This document shows, piece by piece, positions 43,600-52,977 of a stretch of 64,000 nucleotides of DNA (within the stretch, counting starts at the first letter, position 1; each line of letters begins with the position of its first letter). The notes under the pieces were generated by a model. The model did not search any database, was not told the DNA's origin, and was given only the letters and a program-made list of their open reading frames with translations. The stretch covers positions 94,777,562-94,841,561 of the forward strand of contig NC_134397.1 of the NCBI RefSeq assembly GCF_050003625.1, read 5' to 3'. Origin of the DNA: Haematobia irritans (lineage: Eukaryota > Arthropoda > Insecta > Diptera > Muscidae). The position numbers were made by a program, and so were the translations under genes.

Positions 43600-44045
43600 A
43601 AGGGCTGTGGAGGCGGAGTCTGAAGATTTTGCTGGAGCCGGAGTATCAAAAATTTTGCTCGACTCCGGCTAAACTAAATTTTTTTAAACACTTCATATAT
43701 TTGTAAGTAAACACGTTTGTACGAAAATTACACGCAAAAAAATAATACTTTCCTCCCAAACGAAATTTTAGACAAAGTTCGTTTCTCACTTGCTTTTCGT
43801 TGAAAGGAAGTGTATTTGGAAGAAAAGTATATACTTTTTGTGATAAACGTTTATTCTTTTCCAGGATGTAAAAACAATTTCATAAAGACTAACTCAAAAA
43901 AAATGTTTTTGGCTAATTTCATTTTCCCTCACAAATTTCTCACTTCCACGAAGTTTTTTAGTTCTTAGCACCTTTTTCTGTAATACAAACAATGAAGAAG
44001 AAATTTTACGATTTTATAAATTTTTAAATTTTTTTTTACCTTTCG

Positions 44046-44118
44046 CCTGGACGGAGAATCGAACCGCGGACCATGCAATTTGTAACCCAACACACTATCC
44101 ACTGAGCTATGTAGCCGT
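44046..44118 (-). ncRNA. tRNA-like sequence, probably SINE-derived
   Basis: The minus strand shows a D-arm-like 'tagctcagtggatag' (A box) and a T-arm-like 'cgcggttcgattctccg' (B box GGTTCGATTCT) with about tRNA spacing. The acceptor ends do not pair convincingly, so it is a tRNA-derived relic rather than a working tRNA. Confidence 0.55.
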
Positions 44119-44228
44119 TATTGTCATCAATAGACAATTACCCATATAAGTTATATTTATATAGCATAGCTTGCGGCGCCCACGAGCCGATTAAACAAAG
44201 TTTATTTAACAGAAAAATGCATTTAGTT

Positions 44229-44320
44229 GGGCACCGTGGAGCAGTGGTTGCTACATACGACTTGCATGCCAAGGGTCGTGGGTTCGCTCCCTGCTTCGAC
44301 CAAAGTTTTTTTTTTTTTTT
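44229..44320 (+). ncRNA. tRNA-derived SINE-like head with poly-T tail
   Basis: 'ggcaccgtggagcagtggtt' (A box region) then 'gtcgtgggttcgctccctgc' (B box GGTTCGCTCC) and a run of T from 44,307. From memory closely related 'accgtggtgcaatggttagc' sequences are common in fly genomes. It lies head to head with the tRNA-like relic at 44,046-44,118. Confidence 0.6.
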
Positions 44321-44699
44321 TTTTAACATATATTCCAGATATGGTCGGAAGATTCCGAAAAAATGTTCAACATTACATTCTACTATATTAAATTTTTTTT
44401 TCAAATTTGTATTTCTATTGATATTTATACCCTTCACCACTACTGTGGTACAGGGTATAATGAGTTTGTGCATTTGTATGTAACGCCAAGAAGGAGTAAT
44501 CATAGACCAACCTTTTAGTATACGGATCGGCTTAGAATTAAATTCTGAGTCGATTTAGCGATGTCCGTCTGTCTGTCTGTCCGTCTGTCTGTCTGTCTGT
44601 TGATGTATTTTTGTGTGCAAAGTACAGCTCGCAGTTTTAGTCCGATTGTCCTAAAATTTGGTATAGTGTCCTGTTTCGGCTCAAAGACGATCCCTATTG

Positions 44700-45640
44700 A
44701 TTTTGGTTCAGATTTAGATATAGCTGCCATATATATTTTTCACCGATCTGGTCATAATTGGCGTGTATATCAACCGATCTTCCTCAAATTCCGTACATCC
44801 GAATATTTTATGAGTCTCGTCTTGCAAAATATCAGCCAAATCGGTTCAGATTTAGATATAGCTCCCATATATAGCTTTCGCCCGATTTACACTCAAATGA
44901 CCACAGAGGCCAATTTTGTGCTCCGATTTAGTTGACATTTTGCACAGGGAGTATAATTAGCATTGTTACTATGCGTGCCAAATTTGGTTGAAATCGGTTC
45001 AGATTTAGATATAGCTCTCATATATAGCTTTCGCCCGATTTAGACTCATTTGCCCACAGAGGCCAAGTTTTTGCTCCGATTTAGTTGAAATTTTGCACAG
45101 GGAGTAGAATTAGCATTGTTATTATGCGTGCCAAATTTGGTTGAAATCGGTTCAGATTTGGATATATCTCCCATATATAGCTTTCGCCCGATTTACACTC
45201 ATATGACCACAGAGGCCAATTTTTAACTCCGATTTAGTTGAAATTTTGCACAGGGAGTAGAATTAGCATTGTAGCTATGCGTGCCAAATTTGGTTGAAAT
45301 CGGTTCAGATTTAGATATATCTCCCATATATAGCTTTCGCCCGATTTACACTCATATGTCCACAGAGGCCAATTTTTAACTCCGATTTAGTTGAAATTTT
45401 GTACAGGGAGTAGAATTAGCATTGTTGCTATGCGTGCCAAATTTGGTTGAAATCGGTTCAGATTTAGATATATCTCCCATATATAGCTTTCGCCCGATTT
45501 ACACTCATATGTCCACAGAGGCCAATTTTTAACTCCGATTTAGTTGAAATTTTGCACAGGGAGGAGAATAAGCATTGTTGCTATGCATGCCAAATTTGGT
45601 TGAAATCGGTTCAGATTTAGATATAGCTTCCATATATATG
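44700..45640. repeat. 153-bp tandem array, copy 2
   Basis: The marker after 'cagatttagatata' falls at 44,861, 45,014, 45,167, 45,320, 45,473 and 45,626, each exactly 153 bp apart. Units are more homogeneous than in copy 1. Confidence 0.93.
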
Positions 45641-45968
45641 TTTTTCTGATTTCGACAAAAATGGTCAAAATACCAACATTTTCCTTGTAAAATCGCCACT
45701 GCTTAGTCGAAAGGTTGTAAAAATGACTCTAATTTTCCTAAACTTCTAATACATACATATCGAGCGATAAATCATAAATAAACTTTTTTGAAGTTTCCTT
45801 AAAATTGCTTCAGATTTAAACGTTTCCCATATTTTTTTTACTAACATTGTGTTCCACCCTAGTGCATTAGCCGACTTAAATTTTGAGTCTATAGATTTTG
45901 TAGAAGTCTATCAAATTCTTCCAGATCGAGTGATATTTAAATGTATGTATTTGGGACAAACCTTTATA

Positions 45969-46902
45969 AAGGGTGATTCTTTTGAGGTTAGGATTTTCAT
46001 GCATTAGTATTTGACAGATCACGTGGGATTTCAGACATGGTGTCAAAGAGAAAGATGCTCAGTATGCTTTGACATTTCATCATGAATAGACTTACTAACG
46101 AGCAACGCTTGCAAATCATTGAATTTTATTACCAAAATCAGTGGCAGAAAATCCGCTTTTTTATCGACAAATTTTGTTCAGCGATGAGGCTCATTTCTGG
46201 TTGAATGGCTACGTAAATAAGCAAAATTGCCGCATTTGGAGTGAAGAGCAACCAGAAGCCGTTCAAGAACTGCCCATGCATCCCGAAAAATGCACTGTTT
46301 GGTGTGGTTTGTACGCTGGTGGAATCATTGGACCGTATTTTTTCAAAGATGCTGTTGGACGCAACGTTACGGTGAATGGCGATCGCTATCGTTCGATGCT
46401 AACAAACTTTTTGTTGCCAAAAATGGAAGAATTGAACTTGGTTGACATGTGGTTTCAACAAGATGGCGCTACATGCCACACAGCTCGCGATTCTATGGCC
46501 ATTTTGAGGGAAAACTTCGGAGAACAATTCATCTCAAGAAATGGACCGGTAAGTTGGCCACCAAGATCATGCGATTTGACGCCTTTAGACTATTTTTTGT
46601 GGGGCTACGTCAAGTCTAAAGTCTACAGAAATAAGCCAGCAACTATTCCAGCTTTGGAAGACAACATTTCCGAAGAAATTCGGGCTATTCCGGCCGAAAT
46701 GCTCGAAAAAGTTGCCCAAAATTGGACTTTCCGAATGGACCACCTAAGACGCAGCCGCGGTCAACATTTAAATGAAATTATCTTCAAAGAGTAAATGTCA
46801 TGGACCAATCTAACGTTTCAAATAAAGAACCGATGAGATTTTGCAAATTTTATGCGTTTTTTTTTTTTAAAAAAGTTATCAAGCTCTTAACAAATCACCC
46901 TT
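45969..46902 (+). mobile_element. Internally deleted mariner (DD41D type), copy 2
   Basis: A 934-bp element with AAGGGTGATT ends and TA on both sides (45,967-45,968 and 46,903-46,904). The noncoding parts match copy 1 closely. The N-terminal start (MNRLTNEQRLQIIEFYYQ) is kept a little longer than in copy 1 before the deletion joins the catalytic part. Confidence 0.92.
46082..46794 (+). pseudogene. mariner transposase, catalytic domain, copy 2
   Basis: ATG at 46,082 gives MNRLTNEQRLQIIEFYYQNQ, the beginning of the first helix-turn-helix. It then runs out of frame into the catalytic frame 46,141-46,794, which differs from copy 1 at few residues (HFWL for HLWL; final KE for KK). All three aspartates are present (FSDEAHF, QQDGA, LTPLDYF). 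Most of the DNA-binding region is deleted. Confidence 0.9.
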
Positions 46903-47529
46903 TATATAGCCCCCAACACATTTGACGGATGTGATATGGTATCGAAAATTTAGATCTACAAAGTGGTGCAGGGTATAATATAGTCGGCCCCGCCCGACTT
47001 TAGACTTTCCTTACTGTTTTTTTTTTCAAAATTTTATTTCTACAATTTTTTTTTTCAAAATTGTATTTCTATAGCAATTTTTCACTTTTTACACATTTTA
47101 TTTCTATAACAAATTTTCTCAATGTTTTTCTTACTGATGCTCACTGATACTCACTACCTAAGCCGAAAACTTGTAAAAATGACTCAAATTTTCCTATACC
47201 TCTAATACATATCTATCGACTGATGAATCATAAATGCGTTGTTCCGAAATTGCCATCAAAAATTGTAAATATATTTGTAAATATAGGACAGACATTGCCC
47301 TAAATTTGAAATATAGAGTTCAATTGGCAACAAGTGTGAAATTAAGACCATTTTTCTACACATAAATAAATACGATACTTTATATCGATCCATTTATGAT
47401 ACCCCCACTATAGAACTACAAATTAAAATGAGATTTAGTTATATTGCCCGGAGTCGGAGTCGAGCTGAGAAAAAATGCTGGAGTTGGAGTCGAGCAAAAT
47501 TGACTCGACTCCACAGCCCTGGGTTCAAC

Positions 47530-48148
47530 AGACTCTTTTGTTACAATTATGTCATTGGGAGAAGGAACTTCCGCGGCATGCGCTAGTATTTCATTGACAG
47601 CCTTGCAATACAGGACAATTGCAAGTTAGATTTAGACTTTTCCTTTTGTTTCTTCTTGGACTTGCAATTGTTTGCCAGTGTCTGCTTTAGTTCTGCACAA
47701 TTCCATTTTATCCGTGTCCGCAACACTTGTAATCGGATTTGTTTGTAGTGGCTCAGGCTGGGGGTAAGGCAGATATAGGTGGAATTTCATTTTGTAAAGC
47801 TCTAATAGCTTTTGGAATTGTTCCACTTGTTTACAGAACTATTTAAATCCATCCATTTTCCAAATCCATTTCACTACCGACAAGTTGATTTAGGGCAAAA
47901 AGAATTATGCAAATTACCACCACAAACTTTGGTTTATTAATTTTTTGTTTATGTATCTATATTTTATATTATCAAAATTCACTTGTTGCTATATATTGGC
48001 GGTCTCTATCCTCTTTTTTTATTTGTAAACAAAAAATTTCATTTTGACAGCTGGGGACCAAGTGTTGCCAATCAAAATCGAAATTCGAACTGAAATTTTT
48101 TTTCGTTTTATTTTAGCACTGGTTATCAGTGCAAAAAGAAAACAGCCC
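47530..48148. other. Right arm of the GGGCTG element
   Basis: AT-rich DNA belonging to the element that starts at 41,855. The 64-residue minus-strand frame at 47,632-47,826 has no recognised domain. Confidence 0.6.
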
Positions 48149-48150
48149 TA

Positions 48151-49433
48151 ATGAAGTTTAATGAGCTTCGTGTGGAAGACTTAAAAAAGGAATTGAGCAA
48201 ACTGGAGCTGCCGACAACAGGCAATAAGGCCCAGCTTCAAAAGCGTCTACTGGAAGAGTTTGAACGGCGTAATATGGACATTGCGACGCATGAGTTTGAT
48301 TATAAGGAAGACATTGATGAATCAATACTCGTCAATACAAGCAGTGTAGATACTCCATCTGTGGCTTCGAGTGTTGTGGATTACACATCAATGCTCAATG
48401 TTTTGAGCAAAATGATGGAAGCAAATTCTAGAAAAATGGAAGAAAAATTCGACGAAAATTCTAGAATTGTCAACGAAAAATTACAACAAATTTCTGAAGG
48501 CATGGAGAAACGTGTGGACCATATAGAAAATCAAATTGTGGAATTGGATAAGAAAGTTCTTTCCGTGGATGAGAAAATTATGGTTCATGATGAGAAGTTT
48601 CTGCACATCGAGAAAAAAATGTCAGAGCTGGAAATTAAAGGTGGTCCAGTGCGCGTCATTGAGGGCTCAAAAATCAAAACTCCTGTTTTCGATGGCTCAA
48701 CGTCATTTGATGTCTTCAAATTCCAATTCGAAATGGTTGCTTGTAGAAATTTGTGGAATGACGATGATAAAGCAATTGAACTTCTATTGGCATTAAAGGG
48801 CAATGCTGCTGATGTGATACAAAGCATTCCCGCTGCTTCTAGAAATAACTATAATGAAGTAATAGCGGCACTTCAAGTATGGGGGAGAGCACAAGCAGGA
48901 CATCTTCAGAATGGAATTGAGAGGAAGAATCCAGAAATCGAATGAAACCCTACAAGATTTCGCAACAGAAGTTGAGCGGCTAGTGCTTTTGACATACCCA
49001 GGTGAGAGTCATCCTCTTGTGGACCGCATCAAGATTGAAACCTTCGTCAATGGAATTCGAGACCCAGATATAAAATGTGCAACATATGCGTCACAAAAGG
49101 CTACATTCGCTGAAACAGTAACATTCGCACTTGCACAGGAGACTGCGAGATTGCTAGCGCGGCCTCAAATTCACAAGGTACGTAAAGTAGAGACAGAGTG
49201 TGATGAATCAAAGTCCGTTATTGAGTCGATGAAAAAGGCCATGAAGCAGGCAATGCAAGAAATGAAGCGAGAGGCAAATAAATCCCGGATCAAATGCTAT
49301 AACTGTGATAAGCCGGGACATCTAGCTCGAGAATGCAAAGCACGACGCAAACGGTCAAGGTCCACATCACCATCTCCATTAAACAATAGCCATAAGAAGG
49401 TGACCCCACAGTCAAGTGAGTCACCTTTAAACT
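48151..49433 (+). pseudogene. gypsy Gag with SAP domain and zinc knuckle
   Basis: ATG at 48,151. Residues about 1-38 form a SAP-like DNA-binding motif: LRVEDLKKELSKLELPTTGN, then KAQLQKRLLEEFE. A coiled-coil-like charged stretch follows (about residues 85-165), then the capsid-like region from VFDGSTSFDVFKFQFEMV. The frame changes at about 48,911-48,945 and continues to 49,433, with the CCHC knuckle CYNCDKPGHLARECKARRKR at about 49,297. One frameshift breaks the gene. Gag packages the element's RNA; the SAP motif suggests an added nucleic-acid or chromatin contact. Confidence 0.9.
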
Positions 49434-49499
49434 AAATCGAGCTAGTTCAGCGGGGCAAGAGCTGGCTCCCACAGACGATGGCCCCACCATCTCCATAGC

Positions 49500-50226
49500 A
49501 ATAGTTCAACAGAAAAATAACAATTTAACTATTGCGGGTGTTATTAATGGCGACAAGCGTACTTTGACGTTGGATACTGGTGCATCAAAGTCTATCATTA
49601 GATCTGATTTAGTAAAAGGAAAAGTTACACCACTGATTGGAGTCAAGCTACGCACGGCTACAGGGGAACCCGTAACCGTATATGGAAAGGTCACCGTAAA
49701 ATTAACTATTGCTAACAAATCCGTTACTTATGATTTCATTGTGGCCGATATAGTAGACGAAGTTATAATTGGAGCGGATTTCATGATTGCTTTTGGTCTC
49801 AATTTGGATATGAAGCGTCGTGTAATGACATGGTGCGATGCCGAAATAACGGTAAACGTGGGATACGACGGGAATACACCTGTCAGACGTTTGACAACGA
49901 GCCAGTCAGAGTCTATACCAACGAATGCCGAAGCAATTATATGGGTTTCTATGAATGGAGATTGTGAAGTCGGCCAATTGTGGGTTGTTGAACCAGCAGA
50001 AAACAAAAGCAACAACATCTTGATAGCAAATGCCCTGGTAACAACGAACGAAGAGAGACTAATACCAGTTCGTGTCTTGAACTTGTCTGACAATCATGAG
50101 CAAATTGTAAAATTTTCTGACATTGGAAAATGTACAGCAGCCGAGGCAATAGTCAATTTGGAAGGCAACTCATCAAAGGCACATGGAGCAGTGAGAAAAC
50201 ATCTAGAAGGGTATTTCGAGGCTTGA
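49500..50226 (+). pseudogene. gypsy aspartic protease
   Basis: TLDTGASKSIIRSDLV carries the D-T-G active site. VADIVDEVIIGADFMIAFGL holds the ILG-like flap region (IIGAD). The frame 49,564-50,226 continues into a spacer and ends at a TGA that separates it from RT. In gypsy elements this region is normally fused to RT, so the stop is probably a mutation. Confidence 0.88.
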
Positions 50227-51150
50227 GCACGTCATCTATCGCCGTCAGAGAGAAATAAAGCCAAGCAATTGTTGTGGAAAAACGCCTCTGCTTTTGCTTC
50301 TGAAAAGGGAAATCAAGGAAGAACATCTGTAGTGAAACATGAAATTCAAAAACCGCAGAAGAAAGGCCCATAAAACAGGCACCACGAAGTGTTCCCCTGG
50401 CAAAAAGAGACGAAGTTCAAAAGCTCATAAAGGAAATGGCGGAGAGTGGAGTGATCGAGCCATCATCAAGTCCTTGGTGTTCCCCAGTTGTGCTGGTCAA
50501 AAAGAAAGATGGAAGTACCCGATTCTGCGTGGACTACAGAAAACTGAATGATGTCACCAAAAAGGACAGTTATCCGCTTCCACGCATTAATGACACGTTG
50601 GACACACTAGCCGGAACAACATGGTTTTCTACGCTTGATTTGCAGAGTGGATATTGGCAAGTAGAGATCGCCGAGAAAGACAAGGAAAAGACGGTTTTTG
50701 GCGTTAATGGCGGTCTCTGGAAATTCAATGTAATGCCGTTCGGGCTCTGCAACGCTCCGGCTGCCTTCGAAAGATTGATGGAGCGGGTACTGAAGGGGTT
50801 GCACTGGAAGTCGTGCTTGATATACTTGGACGACATCATAGTGATGGGCAAAACATCATAGTGATGGGCAAAACCTTAAGAACTTGAAAGACGTTATCCA
50901 GCAATTGTCAGCCGCTGGTCTACGCCTTAACGCAAAGAAATACTCCCTTTTCCAGCGGGAAGTTAAATACCTGGGTCATCATGTGACTGCAGAGGGCATA
51001 TCTACCGATGAAGACAAAATCTAAGCTGTCAGAGATTGGCCACGACCCCGAAATCTCCACGAATTAAGAAGTTTCCTTGGGTTATATACATATTACCGAC
51101 GATTCGTCCCAAACTTCGCCAGCATCGCCGCTAGTCTCCATAAATTGACG
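50227..51150 (+). pseudogene. gypsy reverse transcriptase
   Basis: A broken lead-in (50,227-50,435) is followed by the frame 50,436-50,861: GVIEPSSSPWCSPVVLVKKK, FCVDYRKLNDVTKKDSYPLP, WFSTLDLQSGYWQVEI, PFGLCNAPAAFERLMERVL and CLIYLDDIIV (YLDD catalytic box). Directly after the YLDD box a 20-bp tandem duplication ('catcatagtgatgggcaaaa') shifts the frame. The thumb continues in other frames (HHVTAEGISTDEDKI, then a TAA) to 51,150. Confidence 0.93.
50837..50876. repeat. 20-bp tandem duplication in RT
   Basis: 'catcatagtgatgggcaaaa' is present twice in a row just after the YLDD codons. It adds 20 bases and so breaks the frame. A replication-slippage type event. Confidence 0.85.
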
Positions 51151-51636
51151 CAAAAAGGTCAGAAGTTCCAGTGGAGCGACGAACAGGAGGATTCATTCCA
51201 ACATTTAAAAGAACTTTTATGTTCAGCTCCTGTTCTAGCGTATCCTATTCCGGGCGAAAAATTTGTTTTGGATACAGATGCTAGCGCGCATGGTATTGGA
51301 GGTGTGCTATCCCAACAGATAGACGGCATGGAGAAGGTCATCGGATATTTCAGCCGAACGTTGTCCAAGCCCGAAAAGAACTACTGTGTAACGCGACGAG
51401 AGCTGCTAGCCGTCATAGAGAGTGTAAAACATTATCATAAATATTTGTATGGACAACATTTCTTGCTCAGGACTGATCACTCAGCTCTACGATGGTTGCT
51501 CCAATTCAAGAATCCGGAAGCTCAACTGGCACGTTGGATCGAGAGGCTCCAAAGCTATGATTTCAGTATCGAGCATAGAAAAGGTGAAAAACACGGTAAT
51601 TATTTCGGCAAAGGAAGAGAACGAGAAGCCCAGTAA
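51145..51636 (+). pseudogene. gypsy RNase H
   Basis: KFVLDTDASAHGIGGVLSQQ (first Asp), NYCVTRRELLAVIESVKHYH (Glu) and FLLRTDHSALRWLLQFKNPE (Asp), then IEHRKGEKHG. The usual following N-A-D-A-L-S-R is lost: after KHGN the frame breaks. Lies directly after the RT thumb as in all gypsy elements. Confidence 0.92.
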
Positions 51637-51639
51637 GAA

Positions 51640-51865
51640 AGACATCGCAGCCGAAAGTCCACTTATGAAATCATACTGGGCTCAATGGGATAGTTTAGTT
51701 CTAGTCAATGGATCCCTGCAACGTAAATGGGAAAGCGAAGATGGCAAGAGCAGCCGAAATTTGATCATCGTTCCAGATTCCAAAATAAGAGACGTTTTGG
51801 CGGAGTTCCATAATGGTCCCAGTGGAGGTCATCGGGAATAACCAAAACCGCCGAGAAAGTGAAGC
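51640..51865 (+). pseudogene. gypsy integrase N-terminus, cut by the LINE
   Basis: YWAQWDSLVLVNGSLQRKWE and LAEFHNGPSGGHRE, the spacer and the H-H half of the HHCC zinc finger. A one-base loss after GGHRE makes a stop. The target octet/nonamer (AACGATTCT) of the LINE insertion lies in the codons between the H-H and C-C halves. Confidence 0.88.
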
Positions 51866-51874
51866 AACGATTCT
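51866..51874. repeat. Target-site duplication AACGATTCT (left)
   Basis: Repeated at 60,001-60,009, in phase with the integrase codons on both sides. Confidence 0.93.
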
Positions 51875-51978
51875 TATTTCAACCGTCGAACGGAACGGAC
51901 GTGTTTTTTAATAGCGGATAAAATCATCGTAATAAGTACCTACTACGAATTTCAAGTGTGGTGGGATATTAGGCCACC

Positions 51979-52977
51979 ATGCAGAGAAATTCAAAGACAT
52001 CCACTGGGTTGCTAACTTCAGGGCCCAGTGGACCTGTAGACGGGTCGACAGGTGGCGACAATTTGACAAGTCGGACCTTTTCCAAGGTAACGGCATCAAA
52101 AGGAGGCACCAAAAGGGATCAACGATCGTTTGCCTCAGTTGCTAAAGACAGCCTTGTGATGGCTATCATTAATAAAGGAGCATTGGATGGTATGGTTCCA
52201 AAGCAAAAATGGGGGGAAATTGAGAATGCTTTGTCTGGCGTCTACTCACAGGTGCTGGAAAAGTTTCCCGGCCCAGATCCTCGACACCAAGAGGCTGGTT
52301 GGTATCAAGGACGATTTAAGCTAGTCGCATTTGAGGACCAGAGGTCTATAGAATGTTTTAAAGCTGCTCTGATACTAATTGGTGAAGTTTGGGAAGGAGC
52401 TTCTCTAGAGTTAGTCGAGAAGAAAGACATACCGGCTAGACCAAGAGCACATGCGTGGATACCTGCAAACCCTCCTGACCCTGAATCTATTTTAAATAGA
52501 CTGAAACAATGCAATCCAGATCTTCCAACAGCTGATTGGAAGGTTGGCCGTTTGGATGAAGTGGATGGGCCAAGACGGCATGCAGTGTTTATATTGAACA
52601 CTCAGTCTTTGCCACATCTAGCAAAGTCCCAGGGCCGTGTATGTTATGGCTTTCATTATATCCAAATGAAGGTGTATAAAAACGATCAGCTAAAGGATTC
52701 AGAAATGGACAAGCCTCTGTCTGAATCAGAAGTAAGCGGATCCTCTTGCGAAGTCGAGGGGGATACCAAGACATTTGAAGACATGGATAGATACCGTATG
52801 CGTGAGGAGGCTTCTACTGCCTCAGAACTCACCAAAGTTGAACCTATGGTTATTGCGAGAGTCACCGATATCTCTGAAGAGGACATTCTTGATGACTCGA
52901 TTGAAGCGGCTGATGTGACGGTTGTTGAAAATCTCGATGGTCCTACGGATCCTCCAGATAAATCTTCATCATTGTAA
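51979..52977 (+). CDS. R1: LINE ORF1 protein (RNA-binding, DUF4780-like)
   Basis: An intact 332-residue frame starting MQRNSKTSTGLLTSGPSGP. The middle (about residues 75-225) contains GRFKLVAFEDQRSIECFKAA, WEGASLELVEKKDIPARPRA and LPTADWKVGRLDE. This pattern matches, from memory, the RRM-like DUF4780 domain in ORF1 of LOA/R1-type LINEs. The C-terminal 90 residues are acidic. There is no CCHC knuckle. It presumably coats the LINE RNA. It ends 41 bases inside ORF2's likely start at 52,937. Confidence 0.8.
   Translation: MQRNSKTSTGLLTSGPSGPVDGSTGGDNLTSRTFSKVTASKGGTKRDQRSFASVAKDSLVMAIINKGALDGMVPKQKWGEIENALSGVYSQVLEKFPGPDPRHQEAGWYQGRFKLVAFEDQRSIECFKAALILIGEVWEGASLELVEKKDIPARPRAHAWIPANPPDPESILNRLKQCNPDLPTADWKVGRLDEVDGPRRHAVFILNTQSLPHLAKSQGRVCYGFHYIQMKVYKNDQLKDSEMDKPLSESEVSGSSCEVEGDTKTFEDMDRYRMREEASTASELTKVEPMVIARVTDISEEDILDDSIEAADVTVVENLDGPTDPPDKSSSL

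Larger units (their letters stand above)
44427..47015. mobile_element. 153-bp-array interspersed element, copy 2
   Basis: Starts 'tatacccttcaccactactg' (44,428), then 'gtccgtctgtctgtctgtct', the array, a mariner insertion (45,969-46,902), and ends 'cccgcccgactttagacttt' then 'ccttac'. This is copy 1 (25,319-27,390) in opposite orientation. Its own length without the mariner is about 1.65 kb. No gene visible. Confidence 0.82.
43600..47521. mobile_element. hAT-like element (CAGGGCTGTGGAG ends), nested
   Basis: The left end AAGGGCTGTGGAG and right end (complement CAGGGCTGTGGAG) are flanked by an 8-bp duplication with one mismatch. Subterminal 'gactccg' and 'gagtcgag' repeats are present at both ends. 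From memory CAGGGCTGTGGAGTCGG-type ends are typical of hAT elements. No transposase is visible; about 1.3 kb is its own DNA and the rest is the nested 153-bp-array element. Confidence 0.8.
41855..48148. mobile_element. GGGCTG-type inverted-repeat element in the gypsy leader
   Basis: Ends GGGCTGTTTTCTTTTTGCAC (41,855) and its complement (to 48,148), flanked by TA at 41,853-41,854 and 48,149-48,150. The second TA directly precedes the gypsy gag ATG. Its own DNA is 41,855-43,591 plus 47,530-48,148, about 2.35 kb; the rest is a nested hAT-like element. I found no transposase, only AT-rich DNA and two 153-bp-spaced repeats at 42,520-42,840. Confidence 0.88.

Noticed and set aside
44046..44118. Functional tRNA gene
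   Set aside because: The acceptor stem does not pair and the loop sizes are off; better explained as a tRNA-derived relic.
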